Below are positions 16,886 through 25,594 of a stretch of 64,000 nt of DNA, piece by piece. The DNA lies in assembly GCF_042646065.1 (NCBI RefSeq), contig NZ_JBHRTA010000038.1, positions 744,001 to 808,000 on the forward strand, in the 5' to 3' direction. Made by a program: the position numbers and the translations under genes. Each line of letters starts with the position of its first letter. Position 1 is the stretch's first letter. This stretch comes from Parapedobacter deserti (GTDB lineage: Bacteria > Bacteroidota > Bacteroidia > Sphingobacteriales > Sphingobacteriaceae). Below the pieces are notes generated by a model. That model saw only the letters and a list, made by a program, of their open reading frames with translations. It ran no database searches and was not told where the DNA came from.

Positions 16886-19345
16886 TCAGAACTCTTTTTC
16901 CCCGAACTCGCTTCCCGGAAGCCTGAGTTGGCGGGTCAGCTTATTCAGGTTAAACGACAGGTTAAGCATAATCACATCCACCTCATAAATGTAGTTGGTG
17001 GTCGTGTAGAAATCGGGTGCCCATGTCGTAATCCGTTGTTCATTGCTCGGCAGGATACCCATCCCGATGTTTTGCCATTGCACGAGCGCGGTCAGTGCGC
17101 CATCCATGAACGTGTGTTTCAGTGAAAGGTTGGGTGAAAGGAAACGGGAATCCTCTCCTTGCACCGTCGGCCTCGCCGACAGGTAATTCACGTTGCCCTG
17201 GATGCTGAATTGCTGCGTCAACTGTACGTTGGCGTTGCCGTTTACCGAATATGCCCATGCGCGGTTTTCCCGCGGCTCGGCGTAGTCCAGTACGACTCCC
17301 CGTGTGGTGCTCCGGAACACATTAGCGCCGAGGTAAAGCTGGGCCCATTTTACCGGAGTGTAATTGGCGCCCAGTTCAATTCCGGTACGCGTAGCGCGGT
17401 CTGCGTTGGTAAATACACGGTTCAGGATGGTGTCTGCAAAGACACTGTTTACCCGCTGGATGGGGTTTTTGATGTCCTGATAATAGGCGGTGGTGAAAAA
17501 AGAGCCCTGTTTGAAGTTCCGTATAATGCCCATTTCCGCTAAATATATAAACTCAGGCAGCAGGTTTGCGTCGCCTTGCTCCAAGGTTTCCGAGTGTTCG
17601 CGCTCGGGAATGGGATTCAGCTCGAAATTGCTGGTTCGCTGCACGCGTCGGCTGATGCCCGCTTTCGCTTTCCACCGGTCGTCGATGCTGTACAAGGCGC
17701 TTGCCGAGGGAAACAGGTTGTGCAGCTCCAGCGTGTAATTGTCATCATCCAGCGAGCGGACCTGCAGATCCCGGTAGGCATACTCGTAGCGCAATCCGCC
17801 CATGTACTCCAGTTTCTCGGTTTTACCTGAGTACTGGGTATAGATGGAATGGATCTGGTTGATGGCTTCGACGTCGCCCGTAAACTCCGGCATGATGGCG
17901 AAATCGGGGTCGCCGATCTCTTTTGCCCGGTAGATGAAGCGTCCGTCCTGCGCATCGCGCCTGTACTGATAGCCGCTTTCCCAGATCCCGTTTCCTGCCG
18001 GAGCGGTGAAGTCGACTTTTCCGCGAAACCCGTTCAGGGGATTCTGATAAGTACTTATCGTATTTTGCACCGTGTCGGCCCCTTCGATATTTCCATTGAA
18101 GGTAGATCCGTACAGATCAGCGCGTTCATACAAGGCAGAGAATGCCAGCGACGCCCCGCCCGTAAACGTATGCGTATAGTCAATATTGCCCAGCACAAAG
18201 TCGCCCTGTTTATTCTGCAGGTTGGCGTTGAAATAACGGCTGCGGCCAAGGACGGCGCCGGTGTTGAGGTCTGTGGTTACATTATCGTAGTGGATGTCGG
18301 CTATCCGGTCCTGGAATTTGTGGCCGGCAAAAAAGCCTGCGGAAAGCTGGTTGCGCTCGTTGGGGGTGTAGCTGACATTAAACCGCCCGCCGTAATTGTA
18401 CTTGTCGAAGCTCCGTTCACCGTGTGAGGGAAAGGAGGTCCGCCGGTTACCGATTATGGTGTAGACGTCCCCATCGCGCAACCCGGCGTTGTCGTTGCGC
18501 AGGTAATTAGCGCTGGCCGAGATGTCCCATTTATCCTTGCGGTAATTGACCGTCACGTCTGCGCCATAGCGTTGCTGGCGCTGAGGGTTGCCGTAGTCTT
18601 CAATTGACGGAAGGCCGCCCTGGAGGTTGGCAATCAGCGCGAACCCGTCATCAGCTCCCCTTTTTGTCGTCACGTTGATGATACCACCCCTGCCATCAGG
18701 ATCATACTTTGCCGAGGGGGACGTTATCAATTCGATGTTTTCGATTTGGTTGGCCGGCAACTGGCTCAATATGGTGGCGGCATCGGTTTGCACGGGTTTA
18801 CCGTTGATGAGCACGAGAAATCCCTGTGCCCCGCGCATGGTGATCTGCCCCTGGCCGTCCACAGAGACGGAGGGCATATTGCGAATCACATCGATGGCCG
18901 TACCGCCTTTGGCCGACTCGAATTGTTCGGCTTTGTAGACCTGCTTATCGATTTGGTTGATGTGTTGCAGCTGCCGCCCGGTTACCTGCACTTCGCTTAA
19001 AAACTGCGGATTGACGGCCAGTTCGATCCGGCCCAGATCGATGTGCTGGTTGGCGGTTAGTGTGATATGGGATGATTCGGCCGGTTCGTAACCCAGGAAC
19101 TGCAAGCGGATGAAGTAGCTTCCCCGCTTCAGCTTGTCGAACTTGAAGGTGCCCGTCGTATCGGAAAGCTGCCCATTGACGAGCGTAGAGTCGGTGGCCT
19201 GGTGGAGCGAAACGCTGACGAAGGCAAGCGGATGCGCTGCCGCTTTATCAAATGAGACCCCGGTGATCGAAGCTGTTTGCGCAACGAGGTGTGTCGAGGC
19301 GGTCAGGAAAAAGAAACAAAGGCCCAGTAGGTATGAATTGTTCAT
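16886..19345 (-). CDS. TonB-dependent receptor with OMP_b-brl_3 barrel (SusC-independent type)
   Basis: An 819-residue outer-membrane protein with a signal peptide (LLGLCFFFLTASTHLVAQ). It has a carboxypeptidase-regulatory-like domain at about 25-110 (ITGVSFDKAAAHPLAFVSVS), a plug at about 120-225 (GTAIDVIRNMPSVSVDGQG, DPDGRGGIINVTTKRG) and an outer-membrane beta-barrel of the OMP_b-brl_3 type. There is no STN domain and no SusD partner, so it is not part of a sugar uptake pair. Ligands of this family are mostly unknown; metal chelates or peptides are possible. An AraC-family regulator lies directly upstream on the same strand. Confidence 0.88.
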   Translation of the reverse strand: MNNSYLLGLCFFFLTASTHLVAQTASITGVSFDKAAAHPLAFVSVSLHQATDSTLVNGQLSDTTGTFKFDKLKRGSYFIRLQFLGYEPAESSHITLTANQHIDLGRIELAVNPQFLSEVQVTGRQLQHINQIDKQVYKAEQFESAKGGTAIDVIRNMPSVSVDGQGQITMRGAQGFLVLINGKPVQTDAATILSQLPANQIENIELITSPSAKYDPDGRGGIINVTTKRGADDGFALIANLQGGLPSIEDYGNPQRQQRYGADVTVNYRKDKWDISASANYLRNDNAGLRDGDVYTIIGNRRTSFPSHGERSFDKYNYGGRFNVSYTPNERNQLSAGFFAGHKFQDRIADIHYDNVTTDLNTGAVLGRSRYFNANLQNKQGDFVLGNIDYTHTFTGGASLAFSALYERADLYGSTFNGNIEGADTVQNTISTYQNPLNGFRGKVDFTAPAGNGIWESGYQYRRDAQDGRFIYRAKEIGDPDFAIMPEFTGDVEAINQIHSIYTQYSGKTEKLEYMGGLRYEYAYRDLQVRSLDDDNYTLELHNLFPSASALYSIDDRWKAKAGISRRVQRTSNFELNPIPEREHSETLEQGDANLLPEFIYLAEMGIIRNFKQGSFFTTAYYQDIKNPIQRVNSVFADTILNRVFTNADRATRTGIELGANYTPVKWAQLYLGANVFRSTTRGVVLDYAEPRENRAWAYSVNGNANVQLTQQFSIQGNVNYLSARPTVQGEDSRFLSPNLSLKHTFMDGALTALVQWQNIGMGILPSNEQRITTWAPDFYTTTNYIYEVDVIMLNLSFNLNKLTRQLRLPGSEFGEKEF

Positions 19346-19365
19346 TATCTATTATGTTTTCGCGG

Positions 19366-19373
19366 CAAAGGTA
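19366..19373 (-). promoter_or_regulatory. Candidate -7 element TACCTTTG for the minus-strand TonB receptor
   Basis: TACCTTTG (read on the minus strand) matches TAnnTTTG and lies about 20 bases before the start codon at 19345. I see no clear TTTG at the expected upstream position, so the promoter may need an activator such as the neighbouring AraC protein. Confidence 0.4.
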
Positions 19374-19437
19374 AGGGAAGCTACCACTAATTTGCGGTCG
19401 ATTTGAAAATAGTATGGTATAATCTGCAGCTAAGGTA

Positions 19438-20256
19438 TTAGGTGTGTTGGCGGAAAACGTTTGGCGTGGTTCCGGTGTGTCGCTTGAAATACTTGGTGAA
19501 ATGCGAGTTGTCGCTGAAGTCGAGCCGGGTGGCAATTTCTCCGACGCCCATGTCGGTGTATAGCAGCAGGCGTTTTGCCTCACTTAGCAGGTGCCGTGCC
19601 ACGACGGATGCGGCAGATTCCCCGACAGCTTTGCGGCACACAGCATTCAGGTTTTGTGGACTTGTGTTCAGTAATTCGGCGTAGTGGGCCACGTTGTTCT
19701 GCAAGGTGCTGGTATCCCTCAATAGCGCCTCGAACCGCTGAAATATGTCGGAGGCGCCCACGTGCTGCGGCTTTTTCGGCTGAGCTAGCTGAAGTACTTT
19801 AGCCAGCAACGCTTTCATGAGGCCGTCTACCACATCTTGACTGTATGAACCGGCTTTTTCACTTTGCCACTCGTCGAGCAGAAGTTTGAAAAGCGCGGTG
19901 AGGGGCTCTGGAGCGGTGATGTGAACGCACGTGTGCGCACTAACTTTCGAAAGGAGATCGCCGAGGGCTTTGTCAAGACTAGCCGCTACGTACTGTCTCT
20001 TGATGATTAATACGTATCCCTCAGGCTCATCCGTTATTTCCCAATGGTGAACCTGTTCCTTGCGGACAGTGAACAAAAGTGGGGGCGAAACGTTGTAGGG
20101 CTTTCCATCGATGGTATGAAAGCCGCTCCCTTTTGACAGGAATATGAACTCGATGTAACTGTTATGCCTGTGCGGAGCGGTCCGGCGGATGTCCCTCCGA
20201 AACTCCGAAATTTTAATAAATTGATGATGAGCTATCTTGTTTTTAGTCGCAAGCAT
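19438..20256 (-). CDS. AraC-family transcriptional regulator with cupin ligand domain
   Basis: A 272-residue regulator. The N-terminal cupin-type sensor domain covers about 1-120 (HRHNSYIEFIFLSKGSG, HHWEITDEPEGYVLII) and the C-terminal AraC HTH domain about 175-270 (YAELLNTSPQNLNAVCRKAV, GVGEIATRLDFSDNSHFTKY, FKRHTGTTPNVFR). The His-rich start of the cupin (APHRHN) is the usual fold signature. It lies 92 bases upstream of a TonB receptor on the same strand and is likely to control it, but this is inferred from position. Confidence 0.9.
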   Translation of the reverse strand: MLATKNKIAHHQFIKISEFRRDIRRTAPHRHNSYIEFIFLSKGSGFHTIDGKPYNVSPPLLFTVRKEQVHHWEITDEPEGYVLIIKRQYVAASLDKALGDLLSKVSAHTCVHITAPEPLTALFKLLLDEWQSEKAGSYSQDVVDGLMKALLAKVLQLAQPKKPQHVGASDIFQRFEALLRDTSTLQNNVAHYAELLNTSPQNLNAVCRKAVGESAASVVARHLLSEAKRLLLYTDMGVGEIATRLDFSDNSHFTKYFKRHTGTTPNVFRQHT

Positions 20257-20439
20257 TGGTCAACCGAAAATTATACACTTCATCGCGCAAGGTTAGCAAA
20301 TATCCGATTTTCCCGCCGTATTTTAGTGCCTATGTCGTTCGTTTTCGATTTACAAGATACCAGCTGCTTCTGATGGCATCGATTTGCAATTCCCCTAAGA
20401 AGTACGTAGCTTTCGCCAATAGTTTTTGTTGCATGTTTT

Positions 20440-21984
20440 ATGGGGAATCAAGCCAAGTTTATCGAACGTATATCAGCGTCCTATAACCCAAAGGGGGCTT
20501 TTATTTTTTTGGGGGCAGGATTGCTCCATGGTGAAGTGGTGACCGGCGCGAAGATCAACCTGCCACTGCGGATGATGAACCGCCATGGCTTGATCGCGGG
20601 GGCTACAGGTACGGGGAAGACCCGTACATTGCAGCTGATGGCCGAACAGCTTGCTGATGCCGGTGTGCCCGTGTTCTTACTCGACGTGAAAGGCGATCTT
20701 TCCGGCTTGAGCCAGCCGGGTGAACTCAGTCCTGCTTTGGTGGAACGCGGAGAGGCGCTGGAATGGCCGTTCGTGCCGTCTGGTTTTCCTGTGGAACTGT
20801 ATTCATTGTCAGGCAAGGTCGGCAATCCCATGCGGCTGACAGTAGGGGATTTCGGTCCGGTGATGTTGGCCCGGATCCTGGAGCTTAATGATACTCAAAC
20901 CGGTGTGTTGGCTGCTGTGTTTAAGTATGCCGAAGACAACCGGCTGCCGTTGATCGACTTCGCTGATTTGAAAAAACTGCTCACTTACCTTGCCGATGGG
21001 CCGGGTGCGGAAGAAATAAAGGATAGCTATGGCCGCATCAGCGGCAGCACGTCCGGCACCATGCTACGCAAGCTGGTCGCGCTGGAACAGCAAGGGGTGT
21101 CGGGCATTTTCGGAGAGAAGGAATTCGATATTAACGACCTGTTTGAGCGTGTTGACGGCAAAGGGGTGATTAGCTTGTTGAATATATCAGACATACAGGA
21201 CCAACCGGTACTGTTCTCCACGTTCTTATTGAGCCTTTTGGCACAGCTTTTTAAAAACCTTCCGGAGGTTGGCGATCTGGATAAGCCCAAGTTGGTGTTC
21301 TTTTTCGAAGAAGCGCACCTGCTGTTCAAAGGCGCCCCTAAGGCGTTCCTTATGCAGGTTGAGCAGATTGTGCGGCTGATCCGCTCTAAAGGGGTAGGGG
21401 TGTTCTTTTGTACCCAGTCGCCCACGGATATTCCGGAAAGCGTGCTTGGTCAATTGGGGAATCGCGTGCAGCATGCGCTGCGGGCGTTCACGCCCAATGA
21501 TGCCGAGGCGCTGCGAAAAACCGTCAAAACATACCCGCGTTCGGAGTTTTATGAAATCGACCGGATACTGACCTCGTTGGGCACCGGGCAGGCATTGATA
21601 ACCGTCCTCAATGACAAGGGAATTCCCACGGAAGTGGCAGCCACTCACCTGATACCGCCACGCGCGTTGATGGGGCCTGCGGATGAGCGCACTTATCGGC
21701 AGCTGGTCGGCGCTTCACCCTTTTATGCCAAGTACCATCAGGTGGTGAATAGACGGAGTGCGTCCGAAATATTGGAAGAACGGTTGCGGGAGCATGCCGC
21801 GAAAACCGCCAAGGCAGAAGCGGCCAAGCAACCGACGAACGCGTCTGGGCGGAGAAGCACCCGGCAGACACCACTGGAGGCTGCGCAGCGGGCGGCAACC
21901 ACAACCTTGGCGCGGGAAGGCACTAAGCTGCTGGCCAGACTTGCCAACGGTCTATTGACGGCTATGTTTCGAAAGAAACGTTGA
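20440..21984 (+). CDS. HerA-like ATPase (DUF853 family)
   Basis: A 514-residue AAA-type ATPase of the HerA/FtsK superfamily. The Walker A motif is G54-A-T-G-T-G-K60-T61. The Walker B strand is KLVFFFEEAHLLF, followed by the arginine-finger region VRLIRSKGVGVFFCTQSPTD. The C-terminus is low-complexity and basic (AAKTAKAEAAKQP, MFRKKR). DUF853 proteins are widespread and often called helicase HerA-like, but their role is poorly known and the nuclease partner NurA of true HerA systems is not next to it. No transmembrane segment is obvious. It appears to stand alone. Confidence 0.88.
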   Translation: MGNQAKFIERISASYNPKGAFIFLGAGLLHGEVVTGAKINLPLRMMNRHGLIAGATGTGKTRTLQLMAEQLADAGVPVFLLDVKGDLSGLSQPGELSPALVERGEALEWPFVPSGFPVELYSLSGKVGNPMRLTVGDFGPVMLARILELNDTQTGVLAAVFKYAEDNRLPLIDFADLKKLLTYLADGPGAEEIKDSYGRISGSTSGTMLRKLVALEQQGVSGIFGEKEFDINDLFERVDGKGVISLLNISDIQDQPVLFSTFLLSLLAQLFKNLPEVGDLDKPKLVFFFEEAHLLFKGAPKAFLMQVEQIVRLIRSKGVGVFFCTQSPTDIPESVLGQLGNRVQHALRAFTPNDAEALRKTVKTYPRSEFYEIDRILTSLGTGQALITVLNDKGIPTEVAATHLIPPRALMGPADERTYRQLVGASPFYAKYHQVVNRRSASEILEERLREHAAKTAKAEAAKQPTNASGRRSTRQTPLEAAQRAATTTLAREGTKLLARLANGLLTAMFRKKR

Positions 21985-22008
21985 GATAACATAGAAGTTG
22001 TATATTTG
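21981..22008 (+). promoter_or_regulatory. Candidate promoter TTG-N17-TATATTTG for the nucleotidyltransferase
   Basis: TTG at 21981-21983 (inside the last codons of the upstream gene) and TATATTTG at 22001-22008 fit the Bacteroidota promoter pattern with a 17-base spacer. The predicted transcript starts about 40 bases before the ATG at 22056. Confidence 0.55.
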
Positions 22009-22055
22009 GACGTAGTATATAGAACGTTAATTTTCAGTAACCATAATTTTTAGTT

Positions 22056-22967
22056 ATGAGTAAACCCACTTTGTTGATTCTTGCGGCCGGAATGGCCAGC
22101 CGCTATGGAAGTATGAAACAGATAGATCCCTTTGGGCCCAATGGCGAAACCATCATTGACTATTCAATCTACGATGCTATACGCGCTGGATTCGGAAAGG
22201 TGTGCTTCATTATCCGTGAGGAATTTGCGGATAAGTTTAAGGGGATTTTCGAACCCAAGTTGGCGGGAAAAATCGAGACGGACTATGTATATCAAAGCTA
22301 CGACCTGACATCATTTGGTATAACGAAACAAATTGAGCGGTCTAAACCGTGGGGTACGGCTCATGCGGTGTTGTCCGCTCGTAACCAGATCAACGAACCA
22401 TTCTGTGTCATCAATGCCGACGATTTTTACGGCTTCGAGGCGTTCGAGAAAATGGCTAAGTTCCTAACGAGCGAAGTTACGGACAACAATTTTTCCCTGA
22501 TGGGGTATCAAATTGACAAAACCCTTTCGGAATATGGTTCGGTATCCCGTGGTGTGTGCAAGGTGGACGATGAAGGAAACATGACAGAAATCAATGAACG
22601 GCTCAAGGTTTATTTTAAAGAGGTGGATGGTGAAAAGCGGATCTTTTTTGAAGAAGATGGGATAGAAACTGAATTGCCCAAAAGCAGCCGGGTATCCATG
22701 AATTTTTGGGGATTCACTCCGGCAATCTTTGAGGTGAGCGAAACATTGTTCAAAGCATTTGTGCCAGCTAATGAAGATAATCCGAAATCCGAATTCTTGA
22801 TTCCCAAGGTTGCGGATGAGTTAATTAAAGAAGGTAAAGCCACCTTTAAGGTTATACCCACATCACAGAAATGGTTTGGGGTTACCTATCCAGATGATAA
22901 ACCCATCGTACAGGAAAATATTGCGCAACTGGTAAAGGGCGGAACATATCCCGAACAATTGTTTTAA
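22056..22967 (+). CDS. Sugar-phosphate nucleotidyltransferase family protein
   Basis: A 303-residue protein of the NTP-transferase fold. The N-terminal nucleotide-binding loop is LLILAAGMASRYGSMKQID, a variant of the GxGxR-x-P-K signature, and a metal-binding stretch follows at VINADDFYGFEAF. The remainder fits a single-domain nucleotidyltransferase without the left-handed helix domain of glucose-1-phosphate enzymes. The sugar is unknown. It is transcribed from its own promoter and ends at a bidirectional terminator shared with dnaK. Confidence 0.85.
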   Translation: MSKPTLLILAAGMASRYGSMKQIDPFGPNGETIIDYSIYDAIRAGFGKVCFIIREEFADKFKGIFEPKLAGKIETDYVYQSYDLTSFGITKQIERSKPWGTAHAVLSARNQINEPFCVINADDFYGFEAFEKMAKFLTSEVTDNNFSLMGYQIDKTLSEYGSVSRGVCKVDDEGNMTEINERLKVYFKEVDGEKRIFFEEDGIETELPKSSRVSMNFWGFTPAIFEVSETLFKAFVPANEDNPKSEFLIPKVADELIKEGKATFKVIPTSQKWFGVTYPDDKPIVQENIAQLVKGGTYPEQLF

Positions 22968-22989
22968 TCGATCAGGCGCGAATGGAAAC

Positions 22990-23025
22990 AAAAAACCTCG
23001 CAGGAGTTATCCTGCGAGGTTTTTT
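22990..23025. terminator. Bidirectional rho-independent terminator
   Basis: The inverted repeat AACCTCGCAGG (22994-23004) and CCTGCGAGGTT (23011-23021) has a six-base loop and is flanked by an A run and a T run, so it can terminate on both strands. It separates the convergent nucleotidyltransferase and dnaK genes. Confidence 0.9.
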
Positions 23026-23046
23026 TATTGACAATGGACTCCGTAT

Positions 23047-24978
23047 TTACTTCTTATCGTTGTCCTTCACTTCTTCATATTCCACGTCAGTTACATCGTC
23101 GCCGGCGGAATTGCTGGTTGATGATGATCCGGCACCTGCACCGCCGCCTGGCTGTTCGTTTGCAGCGGCTTCCTGTGATGCTTTGTACATGTCTTCTGAA
23201 GCAGCGTTCCAAGCGTTCTGCAGCTCAGCCTGTGCCGCATCGATGGCAGCAAAATCTTTGGCGGCATAAGCGTCCTTCAGTTTCTTCAAGCCGTCTTCAA
23301 TAGGTGCTTTTTTATCAGCGCCGATCTTATCGCCATATTCATTCAACTGCTTCTCGGTCGAGAAAATCAGTGCGTCCGCAGCATTTAGCTTATCTATCTC
23401 CTCTTTGGCCTTTCGATCAGATTCAGCGTTGGCTTCCGCTTCCTGCTTCATCTTCTTGATTTCGTCCTCCGTAAGGCCAGAAGATGCTTCGATGCGGATT
23501 TTCTGTTCCTTGCCGGTTGCCTTGTCTTTCGCCGATACGTGCAATATGCCGTTGGCATCGATATCGAAGGCTACTTCGATTTGCGGTACGCCGCGAGGTG
23601 CAGGCGGAATCCCGTCCAGGTGGAACCGCCCGATTGTGCGGTTTTGGGAAGCCATTGGCCGTTCGCCCTGCAAGATGTGTATCTCTACGGAAGGCTGGTT
23701 GTCCGAAGCGGTCGAGAATACCTCTGATTTCTTGGTCGGGATAGTCGTATTCGCCTCGATGAGTTTAGTCATCACGCCGCCCATAGTTTCGATACCCAAA
23801 GACAGCGGGGTTACGTCGAGCAGCAATACATCTTTCACTTCACCGGTCAATACACCGCCTTGAATAGCAGCACCCAAAGCAACTACTTCATCTGGATTTA
23901 CACCTTTGGAAGGTTCTTTTCCAAAGAACTTCTTCACCGCTTCCTGAACTGCCGGGATACGGGTAGAACCACCCACCAGAATGATTTCATCAATGTCAGA
24001 GGCCGAATAACCAGCATTTTTCAATGCGGATTTACAGGGCTCGATGGTCCGCTTAATTAAATTATCTGCCAATTGCTCGAATTTAGCGCGGCTCAACGTA
24101 CGCACCAAATGCTTTGGACCGGTTTGATCGGCTGTAATATAAGGCAGGTTAATTTCGGTCGACGAAGAGCTGGATAGCTCGATTTTAGCCTTTTCAGCAG
24201 CCTCTTTCAACCGTTGCAACGCCATCGGGTCCTTGCTTAGGTCGAAGCCGTTATTCTCGTTTTTGAACTCCTCATTCAGCCAATCGATGATCACCTGATC
24301 GAAGTCGTCACCACCAAGGTGAGTGTCACCATCGGTTGATTTTACTTCAAATACACCATCGCCCAATTCCAGTATAGATACGTCATGCGTACCACCGCCA
24401 CAATCGAATACGGCGATTTTCATATCCTTGCTGGACTTGTCTAAACCGTAGGCCAAAGCGGCGGCTGTCGGTTCGTTGATAATGCGCTTCACGTTCAACC
24501 CTGCAATTTCGCCCGCTTCTTTCGTGGCCTGGCGCTGCGCGTCATTAAAGTAAGCCGGTACCGTAATTACAGCTTCGGTCACTTCCTGGCCGAGAAAATC
24601 TTCAGCGGTCTTTTTCATTTTCTGTAAGATCATCGCCGAAATTTCCTGAGGCGTATATTTGCGGTCATCAATCTCTACACGCGGCGTATTATTATCTCCC
24701 TTTACCACGGCATAAGGCACACGTTGCACCTCTCTGAGGGCCTCATCGTAGTTGGTGCCCATAAACCGCTTGATGGAGTAGACGGTTTTCTTCGGGTTAG
24801 TGATGGCTTGGCGCTTCGCAGGGTCACCTACTTTGCGTTCGCCATTTTCAACAAATGCCACAATCGAGGGGGTCGTTCGCTTCCCTTCGTTGTTGGTGAT
24901 GACTACCGGCTCATTACCCTCCATCACAGCTACGCAAGAGTTGGTAGTTCCTAAGTCGATTCCAATAATTTTTGCCAT
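23047..24978 (-). CDS. dnaK: Molecular chaperone DnaK (Hsp70)
   Basis: A 643-residue Hsp70 of normal length. The ATPase domain (about 1-385) starts with IIGIDLGTTNSCVAVMEG, with the phosphate loops VFDCGGGTHDVSILELG and ILVGGSTRIPAVQE. The substrate-binding domain contains LLLDVTPLSLGIETMGG, and the C-terminal tail ends in an acidic stretch (DDVTDVEYEEVKD) after a Gly-rich linker. It folds nascent and stressed proteins in the cytoplasm with DnaJ and GrpE, which are not in the window. The promoter region upstream has a -24/-12-like element and a TGACA/TGTCA palindrome. Confidence 0.98.
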   Translation of the reverse strand: MAKIIGIDLGTTNSCVAVMEGNEPVVITNNEGKRTTPSIVAFVENGERKVGDPAKRQAITNPKKTVYSIKRFMGTNYDEALREVQRVPYAVVKGDNNTPRVEIDDRKYTPQEISAMILQKMKKTAEDFLGQEVTEAVITVPAYFNDAQRQATKEAGEIAGLNVKRIINEPTAAALAYGLDKSSKDMKIAVFDCGGGTHDVSILELGDGVFEVKSTDGDTHLGGDDFDQVIIDWLNEEFKNENNGFDLSKDPMALQRLKEAAEKAKIELSSSSSTEINLPYITADQTGPKHLVRTLSRAKFEQLADNLIKRTIEPCKSALKNAGYSASDIDEIILVGGSTRIPAVQEAVKKFFGKEPSKGVNPDEVVALGAAIQGGVLTGEVKDVLLLDVTPLSLGIETMGGVMTKLIEANTTIPTKKSEVFSTASDNQPSVEIHILQGERPMASQNRTIGRFHLDGIPPAPRGVPQIEVAFDIDANGILHVSAKDKATGKEQKIRIEASSGLTEDEIKKMKQEAEANAESDRKAKEEIDKLNAADALIFSTEKQLNEYGDKIGADKKAPIEDGLKKLKDAYAAKDFAAIDAAQAELQNAWNAASEDMYKASQEAAANEQPGGGAGAGSSSTSNSAGDDVTDVEYEEVKDNDKK

Positions 24979-25029
24979 ATCTATATTTCCTTGTTCTACG
25001 TAAATATTCCAATTCCTTCATTCCATTGT

Positions 25030-25045
25030 AACAAGGCCTGTGCCA
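25030..25045 (-). promoter_or_regulatory. -24/-12-like promoter TGGCAC-N5-TTGTT upstream of dnaK
   Basis: Read on the minus strand, TGGCAC (25045-25040), a 5-base gap and TTGTT (25034-25030) resemble the sigma-54 consensus TGGCAC-N5-TTGCW, with GT instead of GC at -12. It lies about 52 bases before the dnaK start. No TAnnTTTG element is seen in this gap on the dnaK strand. Confidence 0.45.
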
Positions 25046-25110
25046 ATTGGCCGGTCACCGCCAATTAGAGCCTGTCAGCCGCGAAAGCGTCATTGGCTCA
25101 TGACGCATAC

Positions 25111-25125
25111 ATGACAATGTGTCAT
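25111..25125. promoter_or_regulatory. Palindrome ATGACA-ATG-TGTCAT upstream of dnaK
   Basis: A perfect 6-bp inverted repeat with a 3-base centre lies about 66 bases upstream of the -24/-12-like element. A shorter CTGTCAG site is at 25072-25078. The layout suggests an activator or heat-shock regulator site, but the protein is not identified. Confidence 0.45.
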
Positions 25126-25237
25126 TTATTGCTCGTGAAAAATGTAGCCGTGCGCGGAAGTGGCTGGGTAATTCAGGAGTAGTGAATAAGTGACGGAGGT
25201 GTGGTGGTACAAATGAAAATTGTATTTTTGCGTAGCT

Positions 25238-25594
25238 ATGCACATCGAACAATTGCGCGATTACTGCCTTTCCAAACCTGGCACCACCGAGAGCTGCCCT
25301 TTCGGGCCGGATACATTGGTCTTCAAAGTGGCTGATAAACTATTCCTGCTGACCGGGCTTGACAGCCAGCCGCTTTCATTCAGCGTAAAATGTGATCCTG
25401 CATATGCGCTGGAGCTGCGTGAGCGGCATCCGCATACCGTGAAGGGTGCCTACCATATGAATAAGCGCCATTGGAATGAAGTGGTTTGCAACGGTGAACT
25501 AACGGATGAAATGCTGCTTCATCTTGTTGATCACAGCTATGAGCTCGTCGTGGCTGGTTTGCCGCGGAAAGTGCGGGAGCAATTATGCAAGTGA
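25238..25594 (+). CDS. MmcQ/YjbR-family DNA-binding-fold protein
   Basis: A 118-residue single-domain protein of the MmcQ/YjbR family (CyaY-like fold). Family hallmarks are LRDYCLSKPGTTESCPFG near the N-terminus, the strand FSVKCDPAYALELRERHP and the end segment LVDHSYELVVAGLPRKVRE. ATG 25238 is preferred to TTG 25220. A TATTTTTG at 25223-25230 may be its -7 element, giving a very short leader. The function of the family is unknown; a DNA-binding role has been suggested from the fold. It overlaps the next gene by ten bases. Confidence 0.85.
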   Translation: MHIEQLRDYCLSKPGTTESCPFGPDTLVFKVADKLFLLTGLDSQPLSFSVKCDPAYALELRERHPHTVKGAYHMNKRHWNEVVCNGELTDEMLLHLVDHSYELVVAGLPRKVREQLCK

